Source: CAZOKH01 sp964580315
Lineage (GTDB): Bacteria; Chloroflexota; Anaerolineae; Anaerolineales; Anaerolineaceae
Direction: 5' to 3'
DNA: 64,000 nucleotides
Assembly (NCBI GenBank): GCA_964580315.1
Contig: CAZOKH010000002.1
Span: forward strand, 1 to 64,000
Shown here: one piece after another, positions 45,704-54,858 of the stretch
How positions within the stretch are numbered: position 1 is the first letter of the stretch
Layout: each line of letters starts with the position of its first letter
The notes under the pieces: model-generated
Database searches by the model: none
What the model was told of the DNA's origin: nothing
Seen by the model: only the letters and a program-made list of their open reading frames with translations
Position numbers and translations under genes: made by a program

Positions 45704-47098
45704 TTAAATTTCTACACTTTCGTACTGATCTGGATAGGAAATGGGCGTGCTTTGCCCCTCACGGATCTTCTCAATCAGCGGAAAGGCGCCTTTGGGCTCG
45801 CCGTGCACCAGGAAAATCTGCTTCAGCGACGCCTGGCTGGCGCGCGCATATTTCACCAGCAAAGCCTGGTCGGCGTGCGCTGAAAGCCCGCCAATGGTCA
45901 CCACCTCGGCGCGTCGTTCAAACGACTCGCCAAAAATTTTAATTTGCCGGGCGCGGTCAGCCAACTGCCGGCCCAGGGTATAGGGCGCCTGCCAGGAAAC
46001 GATCAGGACGGTATTCTTGGGGTTTTCAATGTTGTTGCGCAGGTGGTGCAAAATGCGCCCGGTTTCAGCCATGCCCGATGCCGAAATGATGATCATGGGG
46101 CCAGGCATGTTATTAATGGCCTTCGATTCTTCCACCGACTGGGTGTAATGCAGTGTCTTAAAATCCAGCGGTACGGTTTTGAAACATTTCACAAACGAGT
46201 CGGTTTCCTCATCAAAATAGTGGGGAAACTCCTTGAATACATTGGTGATATTCACCGCCAGCGGGCTGTCCACAAACACCGGCACAGCCGGAATTTCGTG
46301 CGCTGAAATCATGCGGTTCAGGTCATACACCAGTTCCTGGGTGCGCCCCACCGCAAAAGCCGGGATGATGACCTTGCCGCCGCGTTTAATGGTTGCCTGC
46401 ACCGTCTGGCGAAACTCGCGGTAGGCTTCATCAGGGTCTGGATGCAGCTTGTCGCCGTAGGTACATTCCATCATCAGGTAATCGGCGTTTTCGGGCAGGG
46501 TGGGGTCTTTAATCAGCGGCAGCTTGTAGCGGCCGATATCGCCCGAGAACCACAACCTGAATTTGCGGCCGTTCTCACGCACATCCAGCACAACGCTGGC
46601 CGAACCCAGGATATGCCCGGCTTCCACCAGGCGCGCGGTTACCCCGCGCACCGGTTCAAATTCACGGTTATATTTCATCGAGACAAATTGATCGCTCACC
46701 GCCGCGGCATCGCTCACCGTGTAAAGCGGTTCCACGGGGGGCAAACCATTCCGCTCGCGCTTGCGGTTAACGTATTCCACATCTGATTCCTGGATATGGC
46801 CGGCATCGCGCAGCATCAAATCGGCCATGCGGTCGGTGGCGGGGGTGGCATAGATGTTTCCCCGGTAACCGCCCTTCACCAGCAGGGGCAAGTTGCCGCT
46901 GTGATCGATATGCGCATGCGACAGAATCACTGCGTCAATCGATTCGGCATCAACGCGAATGCTGCGATTGCGTTTAAACGCATCGTCGCGTTTTCCCTGG
47001 AACAGGCCGCATTCCAGCATCAGGCGTTGGCCGTTCACATCCAGGATATATTGCGAACCGGTAACCGTTTGTGCAGCGCCGTTGAAAGTAATTTTCAT
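45704..47098 (-). CDS. MBL-fold beta-CASP RNase
   Basis: 464 residues. Metallo-beta-lactamase motifs: SHAHIDHSGN (HxHxDH), EAGHILGSAS, FSGDIGR and GLSAHADQ. The beta-CASP region has MMECTYGD, the PAFAVGRTQEL segment and IIISASGMAETGRI, followed by an RMMBL-type C-terminus. These enzymes cut or trim RNA. It overlaps the RNase D gene upstream by 4 bp and is followed by tRNA-Ser, so all three may be one transcript. Confidence 0.93.
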   Translation of the reverse strand: MKITFNGAAQTVTGSQYILDVNGQRLMLECGLFQGKRDDAFKRNRSIRVDAESIDAVILSHAHIDHSGNLPLLVKGGYRGNIYATPATDRMADLMLRDAGHIQESDVEYVNRKRERNGLPPVEPLYTVSDAAAVSDQFVSMKYNREFEPVRGVTARLVEAGHILGSASVVLDVRENGRKFRLWFSGDIGRYKLPLIKDPTLPENADYLMMECTYGDKLHPDPDEAYREFRQTVQATIKRGGKVIIPAFAVGRTQELVYDLNRMISAHEIPAVPVFVDSPLAVNITNVFKEFPHYFDEETDSFVKCFKTVPLDFKTLHYTQSVEESKAINNMPGPMIIISASGMAETGRILHHLRNNIENPKNTVLIVSWQAPYTLGRQLADRARQIKIFGESFERRAEVVTIGGLSAHADQALLVKYARASQASLKQIFLVHGEPKGAFPLIEKIREGQSTPISYPDQYESVEI

Positions 47099-48246
47099 GA
47101 ATCGCTCCTTAATCCATTCATCACCTGTAAGATTTCTTCCCCAAATACTCGAAAACGCCAGGGCAAATCAGGCATCAGGTCTTGCAAATCAGTCAATTGT
47201 TGTGGATTGACCTGAGCAATGTTGTATAACACATCACGCGGCAAAATCACGTCTGAAAGCACGCCCATTCTTTGGGCAGCATGCTTGCGCCAGGCGCGCA
47301 GGGTATCGACCCGCGCCAGATATTGTTCACTGGGCCGGCGCGACGGAGAAGGGCGGGCAGGCGGATCGGCGCTCAAGCCCTGGTCCACCGCTGTGAGCAA
47401 ACCATTGCCGTGCCGCAATAAAATGGACTTCGGCACACCTTCCATCTTTTCCAGGTCTTCCCTGGAAAGCGGCATTTCCAGTGCAATTTTCAGCAGCATT
47501 TCATTACTGATTACTTTAAATATCGGCAGGTTGGCCGTTCGGGCATACTGGTCGCGGTAGGCGCACAGGGCTTGCAGCACGGCAGCAATGCGCGGCGGCA
47601 CATTCATCTCTCCCGCCACCTTCCAACAAGCGCCGTTCCCGTTGCTTCCGTTTGTAGTCACTGTAACGTTGCACTGGCGGGCAAAATCTTCACGCGCCAG
47701 TTCCCAGCGTCCTTTTTGCAACAATTCTTCTTTCAACCGGTAGCGCAGCGGGATCAGGTAATGCGAATCGAGCCGGGCATAGGCCAGCATGGAAGGCGGC
47801 AGGGGACGTTTTCCCCAGTTAGCCCGCTGATTGCGCTTATCGAGCGTCACGTCAAAATGCTCTTTCAGCAATGCCCCCAGGCCCAGCGATTCCCGCCCAA
47901 CCGTGCGGGCGGCAATCATGGTATCAAATATATTGGTAAATTCAAAACCAAAATCACGCTTCAAACAGATTAGATCATATTCCGCAGCGTGGAAAATTTT
48001 CTCAATATTTGAATCAATAAATATTTGTCCCAGGGGTGAGAGATCAGACAAAGCCAATGGATCTACCAAATAATCGGTATCTCGATTTGAGATCTGTATC
48101 AGGCAAACTTGCTCTTTATACGCAAACAGGCTGTTCGATTCAGTATCTACTGCAACATGCCTGCGCTGTTTGAGATCATCAACCATTCGCTGCAAGGCTG
48201 CGGGATGATCTACCCACACCGGGCTTTTCAATGAAGAAAACATCAT
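47095..48246 (-). CDS. rnd: Ribonuclease D-like 3'-5' exonuclease
   Basis: 383 residues. DEDDy exonuclease motifs: VDTESNSLF, HAAEYDLICLKRDFGFEFTN and YARLDSHYLIPL. A C-terminal HRDC domain starts near residue 205 (ALCAYRDQYARTANLPIFKV). RNase D trims tRNA 3' ends, which fits the tRNA-Ser downstream. The start codon pair ATGATG lies 6 nt after a TATAAT, so the message is probably leaderless. Confidence 0.92.
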   Translation of the reverse strand: MMFSSLKSPVWVDHPAALQRMVDDLKQRRHVAVDTESNSLFAYKEQVCLIQISNRDTDYLVDPLALSDLSPLGQIFIDSNIEKIFHAAEYDLICLKRDFGFEFTNIFDTMIAARTVGRESLGLGALLKEHFDVTLDKRNQRANWGKRPLPPSMLAYARLDSHYLIPLRYRLKEELLQKGRWELAREDFARQCNVTVTTNGSNGNGACWKVAGEMNVPPRIAAVLQALCAYRDQYARTANLPIFKVISNEMLLKIALEMPLSREDLEKMEGVPKSILLRHGNGLLTAVDQGLSADPPARPSPSRRPSEQYLARVDTLRAWRKHAAQRMGVLSDVILPRDVLYNIAQVNPQQLTDLQDLMPDLPWRFRVFGEEILQVMNGLRSDS

Positions 48247-48252
48247 GGGCTG

Positions 48253-48258
48253 ATTATA
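48253..48258 (-). promoter_or_regulatory. -10 box for a leaderless rnd transcript
   Basis: A perfect TATAAT on the minus strand ends 6 nt before the rnd ATG. Transcription would start at or next to the A of the start codon. No clear -35 box and no Shine-Dalgarno is seen. Confidence 0.5.
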
Positions 48259-48371
48259 GCGCAAAATTTTTGATTACCGGGTTTTACTCACTTTCTTGGG
48301 CAAGTATTGAAAAATGCAATAAAATTAACTTAGAATAGTTACGCCAAGCAAAAAGCCAAACAGGAGGATGC

Positions 48372-49049
48372 ATGAACGAACGTGTCCTGGTCATTGAAGA
48401 CGACGAAGAAATTGTGAGAGTGCTGAAACGCAGCCTGGAGCATGAAGACTACCTGGTGGACGTGGCCCTGGACGGCGAAATGGGTTTAATCACCGCGCGC
48501 GATCACCATGTTGATCTGATTATTCTCGACCTGATGCTGCCGGGCATGAGCGGCCTGGATGTATGCCAGCGGCTACGTACCCACAGCAAGGTGCCCATTC
48601 TCATCCTCACCGCCCGCGACACCCTGGAAGACCGTGTCCAGGGATTGGATTCGGGCGCCGATGATTACGTGGTTAAACCCTTTGAACTGCCCGAACTGCT
48701 GGCGCGGGTGCGCGCACTGCTGCGCCGCACGCAGGAAGAACGCATTCCCATCATGACCTTTTCTGATCTGATCCTAGATACCACCACACGCCAGGCAAAA
48801 CGCGCTAACCGCGATATATCCCTTTCAGCCAAAGAGTACGATTTGCTGGAACTCTTCATGCGCAACCCGGGCAGGGTTTTAACCCGCGAAGAAATATTCG
48901 AGCGTGTGTGGGGCTATGATTTCGGCGGGGTCAGCAATGTGCTCGATGTATATGTGCGCTACCTGCGCCAGAAACTGGAGCGAAACGGCGAATCCCGCCT
49001 GATCTATACCGTGCGCAGTGTGGGCTACGTACTGCGCGAAAACGAGTAG
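48372..49049 (+). CDS. OmpR-family response regulator
   Basis: 225 residues. Receiver with VLVIEDDEEIV, phospho-Asp in LIILDLMLPGMSG and DDYVVKPFELPEL. The winged helix has LSAKEYDLLELFMRNPGRVL, VLDVYVRYLRQKL and RSVGYVLRE, close to the MprA type. AGGAGG precedes the ATG. Its kinase gene follows after 2 nt. Confidence 0.95.
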   Translation: MNERVLVIEDDEEIVRVLKRSLEHEDYLVDVALDGEMGLITARDHHVDLIILDLMLPGMSGLDVCQRLRTHSKVPILILTARDTLEDRVQGLDSGADDYVVKPFELPELLARVRALLRRTQEERIPIMTFSDLILDTTTRQAKRANRDISLSAKEYDLLELFMRNPGRVLTREEIFERVWGYDFGGVSNVLDVYVRYLRQKLERNGESRLIYTVRSVGYVLRENE

Positions 49050-49051
49050 GC

Positions 49052-50464
49052 ATGCCGCTGCGCCTGCGTCTCACTTTCCTGTACTCGCTCATGCTGGGCG
49101 GTGTTTTGCTGCTGCTCAATGCCCTGGTTTATGGACTGGTCAGCATCACCCTGTTCTACCAGGTGGACGCCGCCCTTTCGCAGCAGGCGCGCCAACTGGT
49201 TGATAACCTGCAGGTAACTGCCGACAACCAGTTCGACCCGCGCTCGGTCACCTATTTCATGCCCACAGAAAACCTGATCTTCCAGGTTTGGGGAGAAGAT
49301 CAGGACTTGAAACTGGCCCGCCCCGCCGCCTTGCAAACCCCGTTGGATGCCGGCACGTTGAACACCACTGAAACCCATTTTCATTCCACGCAGGTGCTCG
49401 ATGTGCCGCTGCGGGTGCTTTCTGTTCCGCTGCAATCGGAAAACGGGCCGGTGGGCACGCTGCAAGTTGCCATGAACCTGACCCTGGTGGAAATGACCCG
49501 CCGCACCCTGGCCTGGGTTATTGTGGCAATATCGTTTGTCGCCATTGTGGCTTCAGGCCTGGCTGCCTGGCTGTTCACTGGGCGCGCCCTGGCGCCGCTG
49601 GCAGCCGTCACCCGTCACGCCACGCAAATCACCCACGCCGATGACCTGCACCGCCGCATTCCCTACGACGGCCCGCCCGGCGACGAGGTGGGCACCCTCA
49701 TTCAGGCATTTAACGACACACTGGAACGCCTTGAGAATCTTTTCCAGGTGCAGCGGCGCTTTCTGGCAGACGTGAGCCACGAACTGCGCACCCCCCTCAC
49801 CGTCATTAAGGGCAATGTGGGGTTAATCCGCCAGTTGAACACCATCGACGCCGAAGCATTGGACAGCGTCGAAAAAGAAGTCAACCGCCTTACCCGCCTG
49901 GTGGGTGATGTGTTGATGCTGGCCCAGGCTGAAAGCGGGCACTTGCCGCTAGCCCTGGCCCCGGTTGAACTGGACACCGTGCTGCTGGAAGTGTTTGCGC
50001 AAATGAACCTGCTGGCAAAAGACCGGGTGGAAATGCGCATTGAAGAAATTGACCAGGTTTTGGTGGAAGGCGACCGCGACCGCCTCAAACAGGTGATGTT
50101 GAACCTGGTTGGCAATGCCGTCACCTATTCAGCCGCGGGCGGCGTGGTGAGCCTGTCGCTGCGTAAAACCAGCCGCGAAGCGCAGCTCATCATCGACGAC
50201 AACGGGCCTGGCATTTCTGATGAAGACTTACCCTTCATCTTTGAACGTTTCTATCGCGGTGAAAAATCACGCAAACGCAGCCCCGGCAGCGGCTTTGGAC
50301 TGGGGCTTTCCATCGCCTATTGGATTGTGCGGCACCACAACGGGCGCATTGATGTGCAATCGGAAGAAGGCAAAGGCACACGTTTCACCGTGTGGCTGCC
50401 ATTCAAACAGCCGGCCACCGGTTCGGCCGGCGAATCCATCCCGCCCAATCAAGCAACAGAATAG
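49052..50464 (+). CDS. Sensor histidine kinase
   Basis: 470 residues. Two membrane segments (about 10-35 and 150-175) enclose an extracytoplasmic sensor of about 115 residues, followed by HAMP, HisKA with the phospho-His in FLADVSHELRTPLTVIK, and HATPase_c (NLVGNAVTYS, DDNGPGI, GFGLGLSIAYWI). It pairs with the response regulator encoded directly upstream. The signal is unknown. Confidence 0.95.
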   Translation: MPLRLRLTFLYSLMLGGVLLLLNALVYGLVSITLFYQVDAALSQQARQLVDNLQVTADNQFDPRSVTYFMPTENLIFQVWGEDQDLKLARPAALQTPLDAGTLNTTETHFHSTQVLDVPLRVLSVPLQSENGPVGTLQVAMNLTLVEMTRRTLAWVIVAISFVAIVASGLAAWLFTGRALAPLAAVTRHATQITHADDLHRRIPYDGPPGDEVGTLIQAFNDTLERLENLFQVQRRFLADVSHELRTPLTVIKGNVGLIRQLNTIDAEALDSVEKEVNRLTRLVGDVLMLAQAESGHLPLALAPVELDTVLLEVFAQMNLLAKDRVEMRIEEIDQVLVEGDRDRLKQVMLNLVGNAVTYSAAGGVVSLSLRKTSREAQLIIDDNGPGISDEDLPFIFERFYRGEKSRKRSPGSGFGLGLSIAYWIVRHHNGRIDVQSEEGKGTRFTVWLPFKQPATGSAGESIPPNQATE

Positions 50465-50524
50465 TTTCTGTTCCTTTAGCCGCAACTTTCATTGTGACAA
50501 TGTGAGCGCGGATTCTACGATTTA

Positions 50525-50570
50525 TTGACTTTTTGATGATCTATGCTATACTCATCAAGTGAGTATAGCA
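50525..50570 (+). promoter_or_regulatory. Promoter and palindromic operator of the PadR gene
   Basis: TTGACT (50525-50530), 16 bp, TATACT (50547-50552). The -10 box lies inside a perfect 11-bp inverted repeat TGCTATACTCA / TGAGTATAGCA (50544-50570). Autorepression by the PadR protein is the obvious reading. Confidence 0.7.
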
Positions 50571-50584
50571 GACAGGACTAACTT

Positions 50585-51130
50585 ATGAAACCTGCCAGCG
50601 AACTCTCTCCTGAATTTGCCCTGCTGGGGCTGCTGGAAAGCCGCCCCATGCACGGCTATGAACTGCACCAGCGGTTAATCACCGACCTGGGACACGTCTG
50701 GCGCATCAGCCAGAGCCAGTCTTATAACATCCTTGCCCGGTTGGAACGGCAGAGTTTCATTGCCGGAGAAACGCAGTCACAAGACAACCGCCCGGCGCGC
50801 AAGATTTTACACCTGACCCACAAAGGCAGCCTTCGTTTTCAAGAATGGCTGCTTGCCCCCGCTGGAAGCAGTGCGCGCGCCATCCGGGTTGAATTTATCA
50901 CCCGCCTGTACTTCACTGCGCAGGACCCTGCGCTGACACAGGCTTTGATCGACCGGCAAATTGACGCAGTTCGATCAGGGGTAAACCGGCTGCAGCGTGC
51001 TTTAGACGCCCTGCCGCCCGACCAACCCTTCAATCGAATGAGCCTTGATTTGCGCTTGCGCCAGTTGGAACCCATTCTTGGCTGGTTGCAAGAAATGAAA
51101 ACCGGCGAGGACTTAAAAAACAGCAAGTGA
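50585..51130 (+). CDS. PadR-family transcriptional regulator
   Basis: 181 residues. The N-terminal winged helix has the PadR signature FALLGLLESRPMHGYELHQR and SQSQSYNILARLERQSFI; the C-terminal helical dimerisation region is about 95-178. Probably controls itself through the palindrome upstream and perhaps the importer genes that follow on the same strand. Confidence 0.92.
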   Translation: MKPASELSPEFALLGLLESRPMHGYELHQRLITDLGHVWRISQSQSYNILARLERQSFIAGETQSQDNRPARKILHLTHKGSLRFQEWLLAPAGSSARAIRVEFITRLYFTAQDPALTQALIDRQIDAVRSGVNRLQRALDALPPDQPFNRMSLDLRLRQLEPILGWLQEMKTGEDLKNSK

Positions 51131-51141
51131 AACACTCACCT

Positions 51142-51206
51142 GGTTCCTCCAATTGAATCTCGTGAGCGTTTTCACCAGATTCAATCCACAAATCATTGGA
51201 GGAACC
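51142..51206 (+). promoter_or_regulatory. Leader hairpin that sequesters the RBS of the FecB-like gene
   Basis: GGTTCCTCCAAT (51142-51153) pairs perfectly with ATTGGAGGAACC (51195-51206), which contains the ribosome binding site and ends 1 nt before the ATG. An inner stem TGAATCT / AGATTCA (51154-51160 with 51177-51183) and a GTGA/TCAC tip stack on it. CTCAC at 51135-51139 could pair instead with GTGAG at 51162-51166. Confidence 0.6.
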
Positions 51207-51207
51207 C

Positions 51208-52377
51208 ATGCTGCACAAAGCCCGAAGTTTTATCATCTTCACCCTGCTGGCCGCTGTCTTGCTTACCGCCTGTTCACCTGCCGCGACATCAGCTCAGCCG
51301 CTGGCTGAACCCTCAGCACAGCCAACCGCTCAACCCCCTGCTGCTGAAGAAATTGAACAGATCGAACCAGCCGTCTTCACGGTCACTGATTCGCTGGGAC
51401 GCAAAGTTGAATTCCAGTCGGTGCCGCAGCGCATTGTCATCACTGGCAAAGCCCACATCATGCTGCTCGATCCGGTTTATGCATTTCCAGAAGCCTCTGA
51501 ACGGATCGTCGCAATTGGAAAAATCAGCCAGGGCAACCAGGAAGGCGGCAGCTTTCCCGACCTGGTTGATCCCAATTTCACTGGTAAAGCCATCCTCGTG
51601 TCTGATTCCAGCACAGAACAAATTGCGGCTGTGCAGCCTGACGCAGTCTTATTAAAGAGCTACCTGGCAGAAACCATGGGTAAACCCCTCGAAGAGTTGA
51701 ATATACCGGTCATCTACCTGGACTTTGAAACCCCGGAACAATACTTGAAAGACCTTGATACACTGGGACAACTCTTTCAAAACCAGCAGCGAGCCGAAGA
51801 AATTAAGACCTTTTACACGGAACACGCCGGCCGCATCAATCAAAAAACAGCCGACCTGAATGAAGAACAAAAACCGCGCGTTCTCGTTTTGTATTACTCT
51901 GACCGTGATGGTGAGGTGGCTTTCAGCATTCCCCCGCTTGGCTGGATGCAAACCTTGCTGGTTGAAATGGGCGGCGGTGCACCCATCTGGCAGGATATTG
52001 AAATCGGCAAAGGTTGGACCAAGGTCAGCCTGGAGCAAATTGCCGCCTGGGATGCAGACCAGATATACCTGGTAGCTTACCAGAGCGATGTGGAACAGGT
52101 TGTCAGCCAGCTTAAAAACGACCCCAAGTGGCAAAATTTGCGCGCTGTGCAAAACGACAAACTATACGCCTTCCCGGTTGATTACTACAGTTGGGATCAG
52201 CCTGACACACGCTGGATTTTGGGATTGACCTGGATTGCTGCTAAAATGAACCCGGAGCTTTTTGCTGACCTGAACATGGAACAGGAAGTGCGTGATTTCT
52301 ACAAAACGCTGTACAACCTGGACGACAAAGCCATTGACGAAAGCATCCTTGCGCGCATCAAAGGCGACTATCCCTGA
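51208..52377 (+). CDS. FecB/BtuF-type ABC solute-binding lipoprotein
   Basis: 389 residues from the ATG at 51208. Lipobox LLTACS, Pro/Gln/Ala spacer, then a class III (TroA-like) binding fold: VTDSLGRKVEFQSVPQRIVI, AAVQPDAVLLKSY, the GGGAPIWQDI segment and DTRWILGLTWIAAKMNPEL. It delivers a siderophore, heme, cobalamin or oxyanion to the permease encoded next; the ligand is unknown. Its RBS lies in a 12-bp helix (51142-51206). Confidence 0.9.
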   Translation: MLHKARSFIIFTLLAAVLLTACSPAATSAQPLAEPSAQPTAQPPAAEEIEQIEPAVFTVTDSLGRKVEFQSVPQRIVITGKAHIMLLDPVYAFPEASERIVAIGKISQGNQEGGSFPDLVDPNFTGKAILVSDSSTEQIAAVQPDAVLLKSYLAETMGKPLEELNIPVIYLDFETPEQYLKDLDTLGQLFQNQQRAEEIKTFYTEHAGRINQKTADLNEEQKPRVLVLYYSDRDGEVAFSIPPLGWMQTLLVEMGGGAPIWQDIEIGKGWTKVSLEQIAAWDADQIYLVAYQSDVEQVVSQLKNDPKWQNLRAVQNDKLYAFPVDYYSWDQPDTRWILGLTWIAAKMNPELFADLNMEQEVRDFYKTLYNLDDKAIDESILARIKGDYP

Positions 52378-52397
52378 AGCGAATTGAGGAATTCCCT

Positions 52398-53423
52398 TTG
52401 ACCTCCGTCAAATCGCAACCACCCGAACCACACCGCAACCATCTCACTGCGAGGAAAAAAATAACGCTGCTGGCGCTGCTGCTGGCAGCGCTGTTCCTTT
52501 TTTCGTTGTTCCTGGGTCGCTACCCCGCCCCCGGCGTTCTATCTCCTGACCGCCTGATTGATGACCCCATGGCAAAAACCCTGGTGTTAAACCTGCGCCT
52601 GCCGCGTTTGCTGGCTGCCGTATTCCTGGGCATGTCGCTGGGAGCCGCCGGGGCGGTTTTTCAATTGATCTTCAACAACCCGCTGGTAGAGCCGGGCTTC
52701 CTGGGCGTCTCACAGGGCGCTGCTTTTGGCGCAGCCATGGGCATCATCCTGGGAGGCAGCGCCTGGCTGGTGCAAGGGTTGGCGGTTGGTTTTGCATTTT
52801 TGGGCCTGGGAGGATCTTATTTCCTGGCCCAGCGCGCTCGTTTTGGCGGCTGGGTGCTGCGCCTGGTGATGGCGGGTATCGTCATCTCAGCCGTTTTTTC
52901 GTCCGGCCTGGGTGTGTTGAAATATATCGCTGATCCGCTCAGCCAGTTGCCTGAAATTACCTTCTGGCTGCTGGGAGGTTTATGGAGCATCACCTGGACA
53001 GAAGTGCGCAGCATTATCCTGCTGGTGGCTGTGGGTTTGTTCATCATACTCCGCATGCGCTGGCGGTTGAACCTGCTGGCATTGGATGATGAAGTGGCGT
53101 TCTCGCTGGGGGTCGCCCCAGAACGCGAGCGGGCGCTGGTTTTGCTTTCAGCCACCGCTGTAACCGCCGCGGTGGTATCGGTTTCGGGCATTGTGGGCTG
53201 GGTGGGACTGATTGTTCCGCACATCAGCCGCCGCCTGTTTGGCGCCGATGCGCGCTTCTCACTGCCGGGCGCCGCGTTGATTGGCGGCTGCTTCGTGCTG
53301 GCGTGCGACGACCTGGCGCGCACCCTGCTGACGGGTGAAATTCCGCTGGGAATAGTGACCGCCATGCTGGGCGCCGCCCTGTTTAGCTGGTTAATCACCC
53401 GCCGCTCCATCAAGGTGCGCTGA
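52398..53423 (+). CDS. FecCD-type ABC permease
   Basis: 341 residues from a TTG start with GAGGAA 7 nt before it; no ATG gives a full-length protein. About nine to ten membrane segments. Signatures LNLRLPRLLAAVFLGMSLG, NPLVEPGFLGVSQGAAFGAA and GIVGWVGLIVPHISRRLFG are those of FecCD/BtuC. The stop overlaps the start of the ATPase gene (TGATG). Confidence 0.93.
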   Translation: MTSVKSQPPEPHRNHLTARKKITLLALLLAALFLFSLFLGRYPAPGVLSPDRLIDDPMAKTLVLNLRLPRLLAAVFLGMSLGAAGAVFQLIFNNPLVEPGFLGVSQGAAFGAAMGIILGGSAWLVQGLAVGFAFLGLGGSYFLAQRARFGGWVLRLVMAGIVISAVFSSGLGVLKYIADPLSQLPEITFWLLGGLWSITWTEVRSIILLVAVGLFIILRMRWRLNLLALDDEVAFSLGVAPERERALVLLSATAVTAAVVSVSGIVGWVGLIVPHISRRLFGADARFSLPGAALIGGCFVLACDDLARTLLTGEIPLGIVTAMLGAALFSWLITRRSIKVR

Positions 53424-54241
53424 TGAATGAGAATATTCCGCTGCTTGCTTTTGAACAAGTATCCTTCCAATACCGCGAAAGCCCGCAGATTGTCTTAAAC
53501 AATCTTTCCCTTTCAATATGCCCGGGCACCATCACCGCCATTTTGGGGCCCAACGGGGTGGGCAAATCAACCCTGCTGTCGCTGGCGCTCGGCTGGCGCA
53601 AACCGCAGCACGGGCAGGTGCAACTGGCAGGCCGCTCCTTAAACAGCTACACCACCGGTGAGCTGGGGCGCTGGATTGGGCTGGTTCCGCAAAACGAAGA
53701 CCCCCGTTTTGAATATTCGCTTTTGGAATATGTGCTGCTGGGCCGTGCGCCGCACCTGCACCCCCTGGAAATGCCCGCCCAAAAAGACTACCAGGCAGCC
53801 CGTGAAGCCCTGGAAACCGTCGGCATGGCGCACATGCAAGATCGTTCCATCACCACCCTCAGCGGCGGCGAGCGCCAACTGGTGCTGGTGGCGCGCGTGC
53901 TGGCGCAAAAACCGCGCCTGCTGATGCTGGATGAGCCCACCTCGCACCTAGATTTGAGCAACAAAATCAGGCTGCTCAATATTTTGCGCAATTTAAAAAA
54001 CCAGGGCATGACCGTGCTGCTGACCACCCATGAACCTGAAGTGGCCGCCGCTGTGGCCACGCACCTGGTGCTGATGCGAGCCGGCCAGGTGCAGCACGCC
54101 GGCAGTTTGGAAAAGGAATTTCTCGCCGACCGATTAAGTGAAACTTACAATGTGCCCGTTCAGGTATTGCGCGCTTATGGAAGGCGGTTTATTATTTGGG
54201 GGTTGGATAATCAAATACCTGCGGATGTGACTTTGGAATGA
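53423..54241 (+). CDS. FecE/BtuD-type ABC ATPase
   Basis: 272 residues. Walker A GPNGVGKSTLLSLALG, signature LSGGERQLVLVARVLAQ, Walker B RLLMLDEPTSHLD and switch His in LLTTHEPE. Completes the importer with the preceding permease and binding protein. Overlaps the NTPase gene by 4 bp. Confidence 0.94.
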   Translation: MNENIPLLAFEQVSFQYRESPQIVLNNLSLSICPGTITAILGPNGVGKSTLLSLALGWRKPQHGQVQLAGRSLNSYTTGELGRWIGLVPQNEDPRFEYSLLEYVLLGRAPHLHPLEMPAQKDYQAAREALETVGMAHMQDRSITTLSGGERQLVLVARVLAQKPRLLMLDEPTSHLDLSNKIRLLNILRNLKNQGMTVLLTTHEPEVAAAVATHLVLMRAGQVQHAGSLEKEFLADRLSETYNVPVQVLRAYGRRFIIWGLDNQIPADVTLE

Positions 54242-54783
54242 AAAGAGAAATTTGGATGATCACCGGCACACGCGGCGCCGGCAAAACGACCCTGTGCCGG
54301 CGGCTGATCCATGCCGCCCGGCAAACCGGCTGGCTGGTGAGCGGGCTGCTGTCTCCGGCTTTGTTTGAAGAAGGCGTCAAAACAGGCATCCTGGTTGAAG
54401 ACCTGCGCACCGGCGAGCAGCGCCGCCTGGCAAGCGTCAACCACGGTCAAACCGCGCAGTTGGCCACCACCGGCTGGGTGTTTGACCCCGCCAACATGGC
54501 GTGGGGACAAACCGTTTTTCAAACAGCCTGTCCCACCGACTTGTTGATGGTGGATGAACTGGGACCGCTGGAGATGGTGCGCGGACAGGGCTGGACGGCT
54601 GCCCTGCAGGCGCTGGATGAAGGACAATTCAGGCTGGCGCTGGTCATCATCCGCCCCGAACTGCTCGAAAAAGCGCAATCGCGCTGGCAGGCCGCCCGCG
54701 TGGTTCTGGTGGATAACGTGCAGCAGGTTGAGGCGCTCAGCCGCGAGCTGGAAATCGCCGCCGGTTGGCACATGGCGAATTAA
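54238..54783 (+). CDS. THEP1-like nucleoside-triphosphatase
   Basis: 181 residues. P-loop GTRGAGKTTLCRRL and Walker B LMVDELGPLEM, the DExGxxE pattern of the THEP1/NTPase family. Overlap with the ATPase gene places it in the importer operon. Such NTPases sometimes accompany metal or oxyanion transport genes; the function here is unknown. A strong terminator follows. Confidence 0.8.
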   Translation: MKREIWMITGTRGAGKTTLCRRLIHAARQTGWLVSGLLSPALFEEGVKTGILVEDLRTGEQRRLASVNHGQTAQLATTGWVFDPANMAWGQTVFQTACPTDLLMVDELGPLEMVRGQGWTAALQALDEGQFRLALVIIRPELLEKAQSRWQAARVVLVDNVQQVEALSRELEIAAGWHMAN

Positions 54784-54787
54784 TTCA

Positions 54788-54826
54788 AAAGGTTTCCAAC
54801 CCTTGCAGGTTGGAAACCTTTTTTAT
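54788..54826. terminator. Bidirectional terminator
   Basis: AAGGTTTCCAACC / GGTTGGAAACCTT stem with a 6-nt loop and a T run on the plus strand; an A run on the other side supports the convergent gene too. Confidence 0.85.
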
Positions 54827-54858
54827 TTCCAGGCAAATGCAGGAAAAGCTGTTATCCC

